This document shows positions 1 to 8,184 of a DNA stretch of 64,000 bases, piece by piece; position 1 is the stretch's first letter, and every line of letters starts with the position of its first letter. The position numbers and the translations under genes were made by a program. The notes beneath the pieces were generated by a model. It was not told where the DNA came from. It was given only the letters and a program-made list of their open reading frames with translations, and did not search any database. This DNA is from Pseudomonas sp. NFR16 (GTDB taxonomy: Bacteria; Pseudomonadota; Gammaproteobacteria; Pseudomonadales; Pseudomonadaceae). The DNA lies in contig NZ_FNYJ01000002.1 of NCBI RefSeq assembly GCF_900108875.1, positions 655,383-719,382 of the forward strand, written 5' to 3'.

Positions 1-1
1 G

Positions 2-205
2 GCCAAGGCGGGCCTGATCTTCGCTTTCAGCCTGGGGACGATCTTCTCCATTGGACGAATGCTCCAGGGCGCGCACTTCTTCTCACACAACATCTGGACA
101 GCGGTGTTCTGTTGGTTGATTTGTCTGGGCGCTTACTACGCCGTGCTTTACCGGCCAGAGGGCGGGAGGGAAAAAGTGGCCGAAGGGGCGGCGGTTTCTG
201 GATAG
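2..205 (+). CDS. PAP2-family membrane phosphatase, C-terminal fragment
   Basis: Only the last 67 codons are in the window, and the 5' part lies upstream of base 1. The reading frame starting at base 2 contains GRMLQGAHFFSHNIW. This matches the third conserved block of PAP2 phosphatases (Arg, then a His of the phosphate site), followed by a hydrophobic segment, WTAVFCWLICLGAYYAVL. PAP2 proteins remove phosphate from lipid or isoprenyl substrates at the inner membrane, but the substrate cannot be told from this piece. The stop is TAG at 203-205. A lipid A or isoprenyl phosphatase role is possible and not shown. Confidence 0.7.
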   Translation, partial: AKAGLIFAFSLGTIFSIGRMLQGAHFFSHNIWTAVFCWLICLGAYYAVLYRPEGGREKVAEGAAVSG

Positions 206-234
206 GTGCTGGCTTAAGGGCGCTGGATTGACGT

Positions 235-270
235 CCTTCGGGCCTATCGCGGGCAAGCTCACTCCCACAG
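235..270. repeat. Type 1 REP element, left arm of an outer inverted pair
   Basis: This carries a REP core (inverse of GTGGGAGTGAGCTTGCCCGC) plus the extension CCTTCGGGCCTATCGCG. The same core and extension recur in inverted orientation at 747-781. The two arms enclose the composite repeat 313-625 and the nested inverted repeat 644-728. Cores of this kind (GTAGGAGCGCGCTTGCCCGC and variants) are the common Pseudomonas REPs and are associated with RAYT transposases, none of which lies in this window. Confidence 0.75.
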
Positions 271-312
271 GGATCCGCGGGTATTCCCGAACTCTCCGGC
301 CACACCCAACTT

Positions 313-625
313 CCGTAGGAGCGCGCTTGCCCGCGAAGACTGAGTAACAGCCGAAGCATCTCCACCGGACACACCGGCCAATTCGCGGGCAAGCGCGCTC
401 CTACAAGGGTACGCGGCGCTGACGGGTAACAAATCCTGTGGGGCAAGCTTGCTCATGAACGGTGACGTCCAGACGCTACATTTTCACAGCATCCACTGGC
501 CTCTTCCGGCTGAAGCCGGTCCTACAGGCGCTGCAAATGTTTGTAGGACCGGCTTTAGCCGGGAAAACGTCGGGCGTCACGCCGTTGATCGAGGGGCCGT
601 TAAAGACAGTTGGCTCACTCCCACA
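313..625 (-). repeat. Composite REP repeat, copy A (313 bp)
   Basis: Read on the minus strand this is a near copy, by eye about 85-90%, of 4571-4884 on the plus strand, over essentially the full length. Order within the unit: a type 1 REP end (TGTGGGAGTGAGCCA); an inverted pair of type 2 REP cores (CCGGCTAAAGCCGGTCCTAC and its complement); a linker; a type 1 REP; a second linker; a type 1 REP; a diverged repeat of the first linker; and a closing type 1 REP. No protein-coding signal is visible. It accounts for most of the 666-base gap between the PAP2 gene and groEL. Confidence 0.85.
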
Positions 626-643
626 TTTGTTTAAACGCGCCAT

Positions 644-728
644 GGTCTGATGGAACGAGTTGAAAGCCTTCTGAGTTCGCCTGGAATTGAGATAGAACAC
701 CGAACGGCGGAAGGAGATCCATCAGACC
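644..728. repeat. 85-base nested inverted repeat, MITE-like or structured RNA
   Basis: The arms GGTCTGATGGA (644-654) and TCCATCAGACC (718-728) are perfect 11-base complements. Two further complementary pairs nest inside: CCTTC 667-671 with GAAGG 710-714, and GTTCG 675-679 with CGAAC 701-705, leaving a 21-base loop. The arrangement is symmetric enough to fold from either strand. It lies between the 3' ends of two convergent genes, so it could be an intergenic repeat family member, a terminator-like structure, or a small RNA. I see no second copy in this window. Confidence 0.6.
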
Positions 729-746
729 GCGGCACAATGCAACAGA

Positions 747-781
747 TGTAGGAGTGAGCTTGCTCGCGATAGGCCCGAAGG
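747..781. repeat. Type 1 REP element, right arm of the outer inverted pair
   Basis: The core TGTAGGAGTGAGCTTGCTCG is followed by CGATAGGCCCGAAGG, the inverted counterpart of 235-270. Together the two arms bracket about 475 bases of other repeats. This suggests an original REP pair that was later invaded, or one that grew by successive insertions. Confidence 0.7.
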
Positions 782-819
782 GCATCAGAGTAACAATCCA
801 AAGCCAGTCCCCCATAAAA

Positions 820-841
820 AAACCCCGCCGAAGCGGGGTTT
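820..841. terminator. Rho-independent terminator of groESL (works both ways)
   Basis: AAACCCCGC, a CGAA loop and GCGGGGTTT form a strong 9-base stem just past the groEL stop. An A-run at 815-822 gives the T-tract on the minus strand, and TTTCTTT follows on the plus strand. The hairpin can therefore end groESL and also block readthrough from the plus strand. Confidence 0.9.
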
Positions 842-871
842 CTTTATTACAGCTAACGGGTGAAGGCCGAC

Positions 872-2527
<1,656 letters not shown>

Positions 2528-2566
2528 TTAAATACTTTGTAGTAACGGGAAATGCGGGGTATCAAC

Positions 2567-2860
2567 TCAGCCTTCGACGACCGCGAGAATTTCGTTCTCG
2601 CTCATCACCAGCAGGTCTTCGCCGTCTACTTTCACAGTGTTGCTGCCGGAGTAAGGGCCGAACACCACTTTGTCACCCACTTTCACGGCCAGCGCACGTA
2701 CTTCACCGTTGTCCAAGATGCGACCGGCACCGACGGCGATGATTTCGCCACGGTTTGGTTTCTCAGCAGCCGAACCAGGCAGCACGATACCGCCGGCAGT
2801 CTTGGTTTCTTCTTCGCTGCGACGGATTACGACGCGGTCATGCAGAGGACGAAGCTTCAT
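2567..2860 (-). CDS. groES: Co-chaperonin GroES (Hsp10)
   Basis: 97 aa, standard length. GroES caps the GroEL cavity as a heptameric lid. Recognisable segments are [14 protein letters not shown] at the N terminus, the mobile loop [20 protein letters not shown] (residues about 16-35), and the C-terminal part with [14 protein letters not shown] and [14 protein letters not shown]. The ATG at 2860 has TAGGAGAT as ribosome site. It is the first gene of the groES-groEL operon and lies behind a candidate sigma-32 promoter and a structured leader. Confidence 0.99.
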   Translation of the reverse strand: MKLRPLHDRVVIRRSEEETKTAGGIVLPGSAAEKPNRGEIIAVGAGRILDNGEVRALAVKVGDKVVFGPYSGSNTVKVDGEDLLVMSENEILAVVEG

Positions 2861-2999
2861 TGTCGATCTCCTAATTATGGTTTTTGAACGCCCGGTGTTG
2901 GCACCGGCGGGTTAAACATCCGGGCTTGCCGGTTACGGTTCGCGAGCGAACCGCAGAATACGGTCTGGCGAAATGCGCCAGAAACCTTGCGGTGACCCA
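2861..2999 (-). ncRNA. Structured 5' leader of groES (Pseudomon-groES RNA candidate)
   Basis: Reading toward groES, the leader contains three successive hairpins. The first is CTGGCG-catttc-type loop-CGCCAG, the second GGTTCGC-TC-GCGAACC, and the third pairs ACCGGC with GCCGGT across a short internal region, before the ribosome site TAGGAG. A conserved leader motif called Pseudomon-groES is known from groES operons of this genus, and position and hairpin content fit it. I could not run the covariance model. A role as a heat-responsive leader is an inference. Confidence 0.6.
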
Positions 3000-3000
3000 T

Positions 3001-3028
3001 ACATAAGGGCGTGCAAGCTGATTACAAG
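3001..3028 (-). promoter_or_regulatory. Candidate sigma-32 heat-shock promoter of groESL
   Basis: On the minus strand CTTGTAA (3028-3022) is separated by 12 bases from CCCTTATGT (3009-3001). This resembles the heat-shock consensus CTTGAAA and CCCCATNTA at the usual distance. It is about 140 bases upstream of the groES start, leaving room for the structured leader. Confidence 0.7.
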
Positions 3029-3064
3029 GCTCGACGTAGAAATTTTTTACCGAAATGGCGGTCC

Positions 3065-3097
3065 CCAAAAGCAGCACGGCACCCGAAGGTGCCGTGC
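3065..3097 (-). terminator. Rho-independent terminator of fxsA
   Basis: GCACGGCACC, a four-base loop and GGTGCCGTGC form a perfect 10-base stem (3074-3097) 17 bases past the fxsA stop. On the minus strand it is followed by TGCTTTTGGGG, a short T-tract. It separates fxsA from the groES promoter. Confidence 0.75.
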
Positions 3098-3113
3098 AAG
3101 TCGTGGAGCGGAA

Positions 3114-3611
3114 TCACTTTTTGTCGAGCGGCTCGTATTCGCCTTCGATCACCTCACCTTCGATGACCTCCGGCCGCCGCGCGCCCGGGCGACTCTCGCT
3201 TGGGCCTGCGGAGTTCGCCGCGTGCATGTTTTCAGCAAAGGCCCGCTGACGCGCGGCCTGATCCTGCGCACGCTGACGCACTTTGTTCGCCAGCAGACGA
3301 CGCGTGAACGGCATCAGGCAAATGACGCCGAGTACATCACTGATGAAACCCGGCAGCACCAGAAGCCCGCCGCCTACCGTCATCATCAAGCCATCCATCA
3401 TCTGCTGCGCGGGCAATTCGCCCCGAGCCAGACTTTCGCGTGCGCTCATGGCAGTGGCCAGACCGGCGACGCGAATCACGAAAACCCCAAGCATCGAGCC
3501 TGCAACGACCAACAGGAACGTCGCCAGGAAGCCGATAGACATCCCGACTTTCACCAGTACGAACAGCTCCAGCACCGGAAAAAGCAATAAAAGCAAAAGA
3601 AAAGCGCGCAT
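3114..3611 (-). CDS. fxsA: FxsA-family membrane protein
   Basis: 165 aa. FxsA proteins are small cytoplasmic-membrane proteins. E. coli FxsA overproduction relieves exclusion of phage T7 by the F plasmid, and the normal role is unclear. Two N-terminal hydrophobic stretches (FLLLLLLFPVLELFVLVKVG, and GFLATFLLVVAGSMLGVFVI) and a third around LMMTVGGGLLVLPGFISDVL with the family's GLLLxxPGFxTD-like block are visible. The tail is polar and rich in Arg and Glu. ATG at 3611 has GAGGAA nine bases upstream and is preferred over the TTG one codon earlier. The position beside groESL is the usual one. Confidence 0.93.
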   Translation of the reverse strand: MRAFLLLLLLFPVLELFVLVKVGMSIGFLATFLLVVAGSMLGVFVIRVAGLATAMSARESLARGELPAQQMMDGLMMTVGGGLLVLPGFISDVLGVICLMPFTRRLLANKVRQRAQDQAARQRAFAENMHAANSAGPSESRPGARRPEVIEGEVIEGEYEPLDKK

Positions 3612-3676
3612 CAAATCAGTTCCTCAACGGAAGACGTCTTCCAGTAGAGCCTAGATGAAGTCGCAAATTCGTTAAT

Positions 3677-4408
3677 TCAAGCCTCGACGGCTTCAGCGAG
3701 CGGCCATTTCTCAGCGTGAGCCAGCTGAACCAAGGCCTGGCGCACTTGTGTCGGCGTATTACAAGGTTCCGGAAAGGCCAGCCAGAACAGTCCCTGACCG
3801 ATGCGCAGATGCATGCCTTCGCTGTCGATGCCGACCAGCGTGGCGGGCTCGGTCGCCGGCAGACCGGCCAGTTCGACATAGTGCGCGATGGCTTTGGCAT
3901 GGTCCTGGTTCATGTGCTCGACCATGCGGGTCTCGGCGGCACCGGCAAACGGGTTGGCCAGTGCGACATCGTCCAGCCAGTGGATCGCGCCGAAGCCACC
4001 GATGTAGCGATAACGCACCGGCGCCAGCACCCAGAAGTCAAAATCGTGCGCGCTGTGGTAGCTCTCAGATTCAGGGAAATAGCGGTAATAGCGCTGAGCG
4101 GCGGCCTCAATGGCGGCGTCATCGCCGAGCTTCTGCGCCTCGGCCATGACAGTGACGCGTCCGACGGCCTGAACATCTTCGGCGCCCCGCTCGCCCACCA
4201 GCAGTGAGCACTTGGCGTCGAGCTGCAGGTTATGGGTGTGCTGGGCGATGCGGCTGATCAGGATCAGCGGACGGCCCTGGTCGTCCAGGCAATACGGCAC
4301 CACGGAGCCGAAGGGGAAACCGGGCATCGACTTGGAATGAGTCGACAGCACGCCACGATATTCCTTGAGCAGCAATGCTCGGGCTTGCCGGTTGGCGTTG
4401 GCGCTCAT
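3677..4408 (-). CDS. hugZ: HugZ-like haem-utilisation protein, PNPOx fold plus DUF2470
   Basis: 243 aa from ATG 4408, which has GAGGAG at good distance. The N-terminal two thirds have the split-barrel (pyridoxamine-phosphate-oxidase-like) fold of HugZ proteins, with STHSKSMPGFPFGSVVPY near residue 20. The C-terminal third is a DUF2470 domain with MVEHMNQDHAKAIAHYVELA. HugZ relatives bind and degrade haem in the cytoplasm, releasing iron. A candidate Fur box 65-83 bases upstream (4473-4491) supports iron control. Other members of this fold are flavin enzymes, so the exact reaction is not proven. Confidence 0.8.
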   Translation of the reverse strand: MSANANRQARALLLKEYRGVLSTHSKSMPGFPFGSVVPYCLDDQGRPLILISRIAQHTHNLQLDAKCSLLVGERGAEDVQAVGRVTVMAEAQKLGDDAAIEAAAQRYYRYFPESESYHSAHDFDFWVLAPVRYRYIGGFGAIHWLDDVALANPFAGAAETRMVEHMNQDHAKAIAHYVELAGLPATEPATLVGIDSEGMHLRIGQGLFWLAFPEPCNTPTQVRQALVQLAHAEKWPLAEAVEA

Positions 4409-4472
4409 GGTGGGGCTCCTCAAAGAAAACGTGATCTGCACAGACGAAAAGACCCACATCGGCGGGTATCGG

Positions 4473-4491
4473 AAACAAGATAATCGTTATC
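4473..4491 (-). promoter_or_regulatory. Candidate Fur box upstream of hugZ
   Basis: The plus strand contains GATAATCGTTATC (4479-4491), which differs from the right part of the Fur consensus GATAATGATAATCATTATC at one base. Over the full 19 bases I count 14 matches. Position upstream of a haem-iron gene fits repression by Fur when iron is plentiful. Confidence 0.65.
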
Positions 4492-4570
4492 GCAGGTGGG
4501 TGCCAGATTGAGAAGCTGTGACGATTTTGCGAAGAAATCGCGTAAAAACGTTGCGGGCAGTCGCGAACGC

Positions 4571-4884
4571 TGTGGGAGTGAGCCAACCGCCTTTAACAGC
4601 CCCTCGATCAACGGCGTGACGCCCGACGCTTTCCCGGCTAAAGCCGGTCCTACGAAAAGCTCGCAGCGTCTGTAGGACCGGCTTCAGCCGGGAAGACGCC
4701 AGTGGATGCTGTGGAAATGTAGCGTTTGGAGGTCAGCGTTCATGAGCAAGCTTGCCCACAGGTTTTGTGACCCGTCAGCCCCGCGTAACTTTGTAGGAGC
4801 GCGCTTGCCCGCGAATTGGCCGGTGTGTCCGGTGGAGATGCAGCGGCTGGAAGTCAGTCTTCGCGAGCACGCTCGCTCCCACAG
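4571..4884 (+). repeat. Composite REP repeat, copy B (314 bp)
   Basis: This is a full-length copy of the unit described at 313-625, in the opposite orientation. Its parts are visible: TGTGGGAGTGAGCC at the left end; an inverted type 2 REP pair at about 4634-4691; linker x (4698-4759) ending in a type 1 REP; another type 1 REP (4793-4815); linker y (4819-4884), which is a diverged copy of x; and a closing REP ending in CTCCCACAG. It fills the gap between hugZ and the DUF481 gene, the rest of which holds the Fur box. Confidence 0.87.
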
Positions 4885-4943
4885 TGCCTGACGCCGCAAG
4901 CCGACTGAAACTCAACTTGCGGGACCAGTATCAAGAAACCGCC

Positions 4944-5951
4944 TTACCAGGCCACACCGAAGCCGGCGGTGTAACGGGTCTTGTCCAGATCACCGTCGTC
5001 AGAACCGCTGATGATGTTCTTCTCGGCCTTGAGGTTGAGAGAGGCCCACTCAGTGACTTTGTAACGCAGGCCGATTTCGGTATCCAGGCTGTAATCCGCA
5101 ACGCCGCTGATGGGCTTGCCGAGTTCGCCGTTGGTGAAGAACTCAACCTTCTTGCCAATCAGGTAGCGGTTGTAATCCCAGGTGCCGGATACCGAATAGA
5201 AGTTGTCTTTCTCACCGTTGGAGTATTCGTAGTCCGTACGGTTAAGCAGCGTCCCGACCTTGAATGCACCCAATTCGTCGTCCCAGAACTGGTAGCCCGG
5301 ACCGGTACCGACCGTTCTCTGGCGACGCAGGTCTTCGATGTTGTCGTGCTTGTAGGTGATCCGGCCATCCCAGAACCACTTGTCGGTGATGAAGCGGTCG
5401 ATGGAGTACTCAGCGTTCCAGTTGTCGGTGGTGGTCTCTTTGTCCTGCGTCTCGCGGTTGTACTCACCCTCGGCGTTATGACGCCATCTGCCATGAGTAG
5501 CCGAAGTCTTGAACGCGATGTTGTAGTCGTCGGTGTCCTTGTCTGCACGCTGGAAGTCCAGGGCAGCGTCGACATTGCCTTTCCAGACCAGGTCGGTTAC
5601 CACAGGCTTGGGCTTCATGATCTGCTGGATGCTGGCCAGATCCACGGTCTTGGGCGCGTCGCCGTTGGCAAGAGTGACCTTGCCGTCATCGGCAGCGTGC
5701 AGCGACTTGGAAATCTCACCGTTGTAGGCATCCTGCTTGACCAGCAAGTGCTGATCACTCTCCAGCGTCTTGATTTCTTTCCAGTCCAGCGGGATATCGC
5801 CTGCATACTTGGTGTTGAGCAGCAGCTTCCCGCCGTCGAAGACCTTGATGGTCCCGGTCAGTTTGTCACCGTTCTTCAACCAGACGGTGTCGGCGAGCAA
5901 GGGAGTGGAGGCACTGGTAATGGCTAGGCACAACAGGGTTCTGGACAACAT
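4944..5951 (-). CDS. DUF481-family outer-membrane protein
   Basis: 335 aa from ATG 5951. A signal peptide (LSRTLLCLAITSASTPLLA, cut before DTVWLKNGD) leads to an N-terminal periplasmic part of about 100 residues with the DxVxLKNGDxLTG pattern of this family. A predicted beta-barrel follows, with alternating aromatic residues (DALDFQRADKDTDDYNIAF, GTLLNRTDYEYSNGEKDNF). It ends in Trp, as outer-membrane barrels commonly do. The function is unknown; members are annotated as salt-induced or YdiY-like proteins. A TTG two codons upstream is an alternative start. Single transcription unit, divergent from the downstream-lying atl gene. Confidence 0.85.
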   Translation of the reverse strand: MLSRTLLCLAITSASTPLLADTVWLKNGDKLTGTIKVFDGGKLLLNTKYAGDIPLDWKEIKTLESDQHLLVKQDAYNGEISKSLHAADDGKVTLANGDAPKTVDLASIQQIMKPKPVVTDLVWKGNVDAALDFQRADKDTDDYNIAFKTSATHGRWRHNAEGEYNRETQDKETTTDNWNAEYSIDRFITDKWFWDGRITYKHDNIEDLRRQRTVGTGPGYQFWDDELGAFKVGTLLNRTDYEYSNGEKDNFYSVSGTWDYNRYLIGKKVEFFTNGELGKPISGVADYSLDTEIGLRYKVTEWASLNLKAEKNIISGSDDGDLDKTRYTAGFGVAW

Positions 5952-6111
5952 AAGCAACTACAAGGCTCTGGTTCGCGGAAAATCGGGCATTATCCTTGCG
6001 GACAACGTCAAGGCAATCGAAGGACCGCCGGCACAGGTATCACTGACCGTGGGAAATTTCCCAAGTTCCTTATCGAAAATTCCCGTTGGTCCTACAATCA
6101 GGAACGAATGC

Positions 6112-6480
6112 GTGATCGAACAATCCTCGATCGAAAATGACCCCACCGGCCTGTCTCCCGCAGAGGCCCGGCGCACGGCGCTTTACCTCACGCTGCATCA
6201 GGTGCCGGAGGGAAAAGTCGTGAGTTACGGGCAACTGGCCGAACTGGCTGGTTTAGGACGAGCGGCACGCTTCGTGGGCCGCACCTTGAGCCAGTTGCCT
6301 GACGGCAGCACCCTGCCGTGGCACCGCGTATTGGGTGCCGGAGGTCGGCTCAGCCTGGCGGCCGGCACCGTGTCGGGAGAAGAGCAACGGGCGCGATTGC
6401 GTGCCGAAGGCGTGACCATCCGTAACAATCGTGTGGATATGCAGCGTCATGGCTGGCGTCCGACAGAGCACAACGGTTAG
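6112..6480 (+). CDS. Alkyltransferase-like DNA-repair protein (ATL, MGMT family)
   Basis: 122 aa from GTG 6112, with AGGAA seven bases upstream. The frame stays open further upstream, but that part has no family similarity. The protein has the DNA-binding half of O6-alkylguanine transferases: VPEGKVVSYGQLAELAG (helix-turn-helix region, residues about 29-45), then GRTLSQLP and PWHRVLGAGG. In MGMT enzymes the active site is PCHRV. Here Trp replaces the acceptor Cys, the hallmark of ATL proteins, which bind O6-alkylguanine without transferring the alkyl group and hand the lesion to nucleotide excision repair. Followed by ampG after 42 bases. Confidence 0.9.
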   Translation: MIEQSSIENDPTGLSPAEARRTALYLTLHQVPEGKVVSYGQLAELAGLGRAARFVGRTLSQLPDGSTLPWHRVLGAGGRLSLAAGTVSGEEQRARLRAEGVTIRNNRVDMQRHGWRPTEHNG

Positions 6481-6522
6481 AGTGCGCGCTTTGTTTACGT
6501 AATCTGAGGCAGATTCCAGCCC

Positions 6523-8082
6523 ATGCCCCGCAAAACCTGGCGCGCCGCGCTCGCCGCATATGCCAGCCCCTCTACCTTTGTGCTCTTGCTGCTCGGGTTT
6601 GCCGCAGGCATGCCTTACATGCTGGTGTTCTCTACGCTTTCTGTCTGGCTGCGCGAAGCAGGCGTGGCCCGTGAAACCATCGGTTACGCCAGCCTGATCG
6701 GCCTGGCCTACGCGTTCAAATGGGTGTGGTCGCCCCTGCTCGACCAATGGAGTCTGCCGCTGTTGGGGCGGCTGGGCCGCCGGCGTTCGTGGCTGGTGCT
6801 GTCGCAATCACTGGTGACACTGGGTCTGATCGGCATGGGCTTCTGCGACCCGCAGCAGCACCTGTCCTGGCTGATCGCGATTGCCGTTCTGGTCGCCTTC
6901 TCGTCAGCCACGCAAGACATCGCCATCGATGCCTACCGTCTGGAGATCGCCAGCGACAGTCAGCAAGCCACCCTCGCCGCCAGTTACATGGCCGGTTACC
7001 GGGTCGCGGCGCTGCTTGCCACCGCGGGTGCGCTGTATTTTGCCGAAGGTTTCGGCTCCACCGGTTTCGCTTACAAACACTCCGCCTGGACCGGCACCTA
7101 CGTGCTGTTCGGCTTGCTCATGGTGCCCGCGCTGATCACCAGCCTGATCATGCGCGAGCCATCCGTGCCATTGCGCACGCAGCTGTCGGCGGCCCGTTAC
7201 GGCTTCGTTCATCAACTGGCATCGGTGTTCGTGCTGATCGTCCTGCTGGTGTCGGTGCCTGCCATGTTCACGCAGTTGTACAACACCGACTTCGCCAGCG
7301 TGCTGTTTCAAGGCACGACCTGGAAAGACCTGCTCATGGAAGACCGCGCCTTTCTGCGTGCGATTCTCTACACCCTCCTGACAGGCGCGTGCCTTTCCTC
7401 TGTAGGACGTCGCGGGTTGGCGCCGGTGCTGACGCCGATCAACGACTTCATCCTGCGCTACCGCTGGCAGGCGCTGCTGCTGCTCGGCCTGATTGCGACC
7501 TATCGCATGTCCGATACGGTGATGGGCGTGATGGCGAACGTGTTCTACATCGATCAGGGCTTCACCAAGGATCAGATTGCCAGCGTCAGCAAGATTTTCG
7601 GGCTGGTCATGACCTTGGTGGGCGCGGCGTTCGGCGGTCTGGCGATCGTGCGGTTCGGCATTCTGCCGATCCTGTTCATCGGCGGAGCAACCTCTGCCGC
7701 CACCAACCTGCTGTTCCTGATGCTGGCCGACATGGGCCCGAATCTGAAAATGCTGATCGTCACCATCTCGCTGGACAACTTCAGTTCAGGCCTTGCGACA
7801 TCGGCGTTCGTGGCGTACCTGTCGAGCCTGACCAACCTGAAGTTCTCGGCCACGCAATACGCCCTGCTCAGCTCGATCATGCTGCTGCTGCCGCGTCTGA
7901 TCGGCGGCTATTCAGGGGTCATGGTCGAGAAGCTGGGCTATCACAACTTCTTCATGGTGACAGCCTTGATGGGCGTACCGACGCTGTTCATGATCGCGCT
8001 GCACTGGGTGCAGGAAGCGCGCAAGGAGAAGCGCGAAGAGGACGAGAAACCGGCCGAAACGCAGGTAAGCGAACAGCCCTGA
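6523..8082 (+). CDS. ampG: AmpG muropeptide permease (MFS)
   Basis: 519 aa with about 12-14 hydrophobic segments. AmpG brings GlcNAc-1,6-anhydroMurNAc peptides from the periplasm into the cytosol for cell-wall recycling, and so sets the signal for AmpC induction. Typical family features are the N-terminal GFAAGMPYMLVFSTLSVWLR, LAYAFKWVWSPLLDQ near residue 65, RRRSWL, and SSATQDIAIDAYRLE near residue 128, which matches the conserved acidic motif. The C-terminal tail is charged (ARKEKREEDEKPAETQ). The neighbourhood matches PA4393 of P. aeruginosa. It ends before a bidirectional terminator. Confidence 0.93.
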   Translation: MPRKTWRAALAAYASPSTFVLLLLGFAAGMPYMLVFSTLSVWLREAGVARETIGYASLIGLAYAFKWVWSPLLDQWSLPLLGRLGRRRSWLVLSQSLVTLGLIGMGFCDPQQHLSWLIAIAVLVAFSSATQDIAIDAYRLEIASDSQQATLAASYMAGYRVAALLATAGALYFAEGFGSTGFAYKHSAWTGTYVLFGLLMVPALITSLIMREPSVPLRTQLSAARYGFVHQLASVFVLIVLLVSVPAMFTQLYNTDFASVLFQGTTWKDLLMEDRAFLRAILYTLLTGACLSSVGRRGLAPVLTPINDFILRYRWQALLLLGLIATYRMSDTVMGVMANVFYIDQGFTKDQIASVSKIFGLVMTLVGAAFGGLAIVRFGILPILFIGGATSAATNLLFLMLADMGPNLKMLIVTISLDNFSSGLATSAFVAYLSSLTNLKFSATQYALLSSIMLLLPRLIGGYSGVMVEKLGYHNFFMVTALMGVPTLFMIALHWVQEARKEKREEDEKPAETQVSEQP

Positions 8083-8135
8083 TCTCCACCCGGCAAAACG
8101 CGCGTACCCTCTGACGCACTCCCGACACCCAACAA

Positions 8136-8166
8136 AAAGCCCCGGTCTCTTTCGAGCCGGGGCTTT
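8136..8166. terminator. Bidirectional terminator between ampG and mscS
   Basis: AAAGCCCCGG (8136-8145) and CCGGGGCTTT (8157-8166) form a perfect 10-base stem with an 11-base loop. T and A runs on both sides suit termination of both convergent genes. Confidence 0.88.
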
Positions 8167-8184
8167 GTCGTTTCTGCTCAGGGC

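Noticed and set aside
313..625. CRISPR-like repetition of GC-rich motifs
   Set aside because: Repeats are inverted REP cores with unequal spacing, without uniform direct repeats, spacers or cas genes.
4684..4899. Small open frames inside the composite repeats
   Set aside because: They arise from the palindromic REP sequence on both strands, have no ribosome sites, and similar frames appear in each copy only because the DNA repeats.
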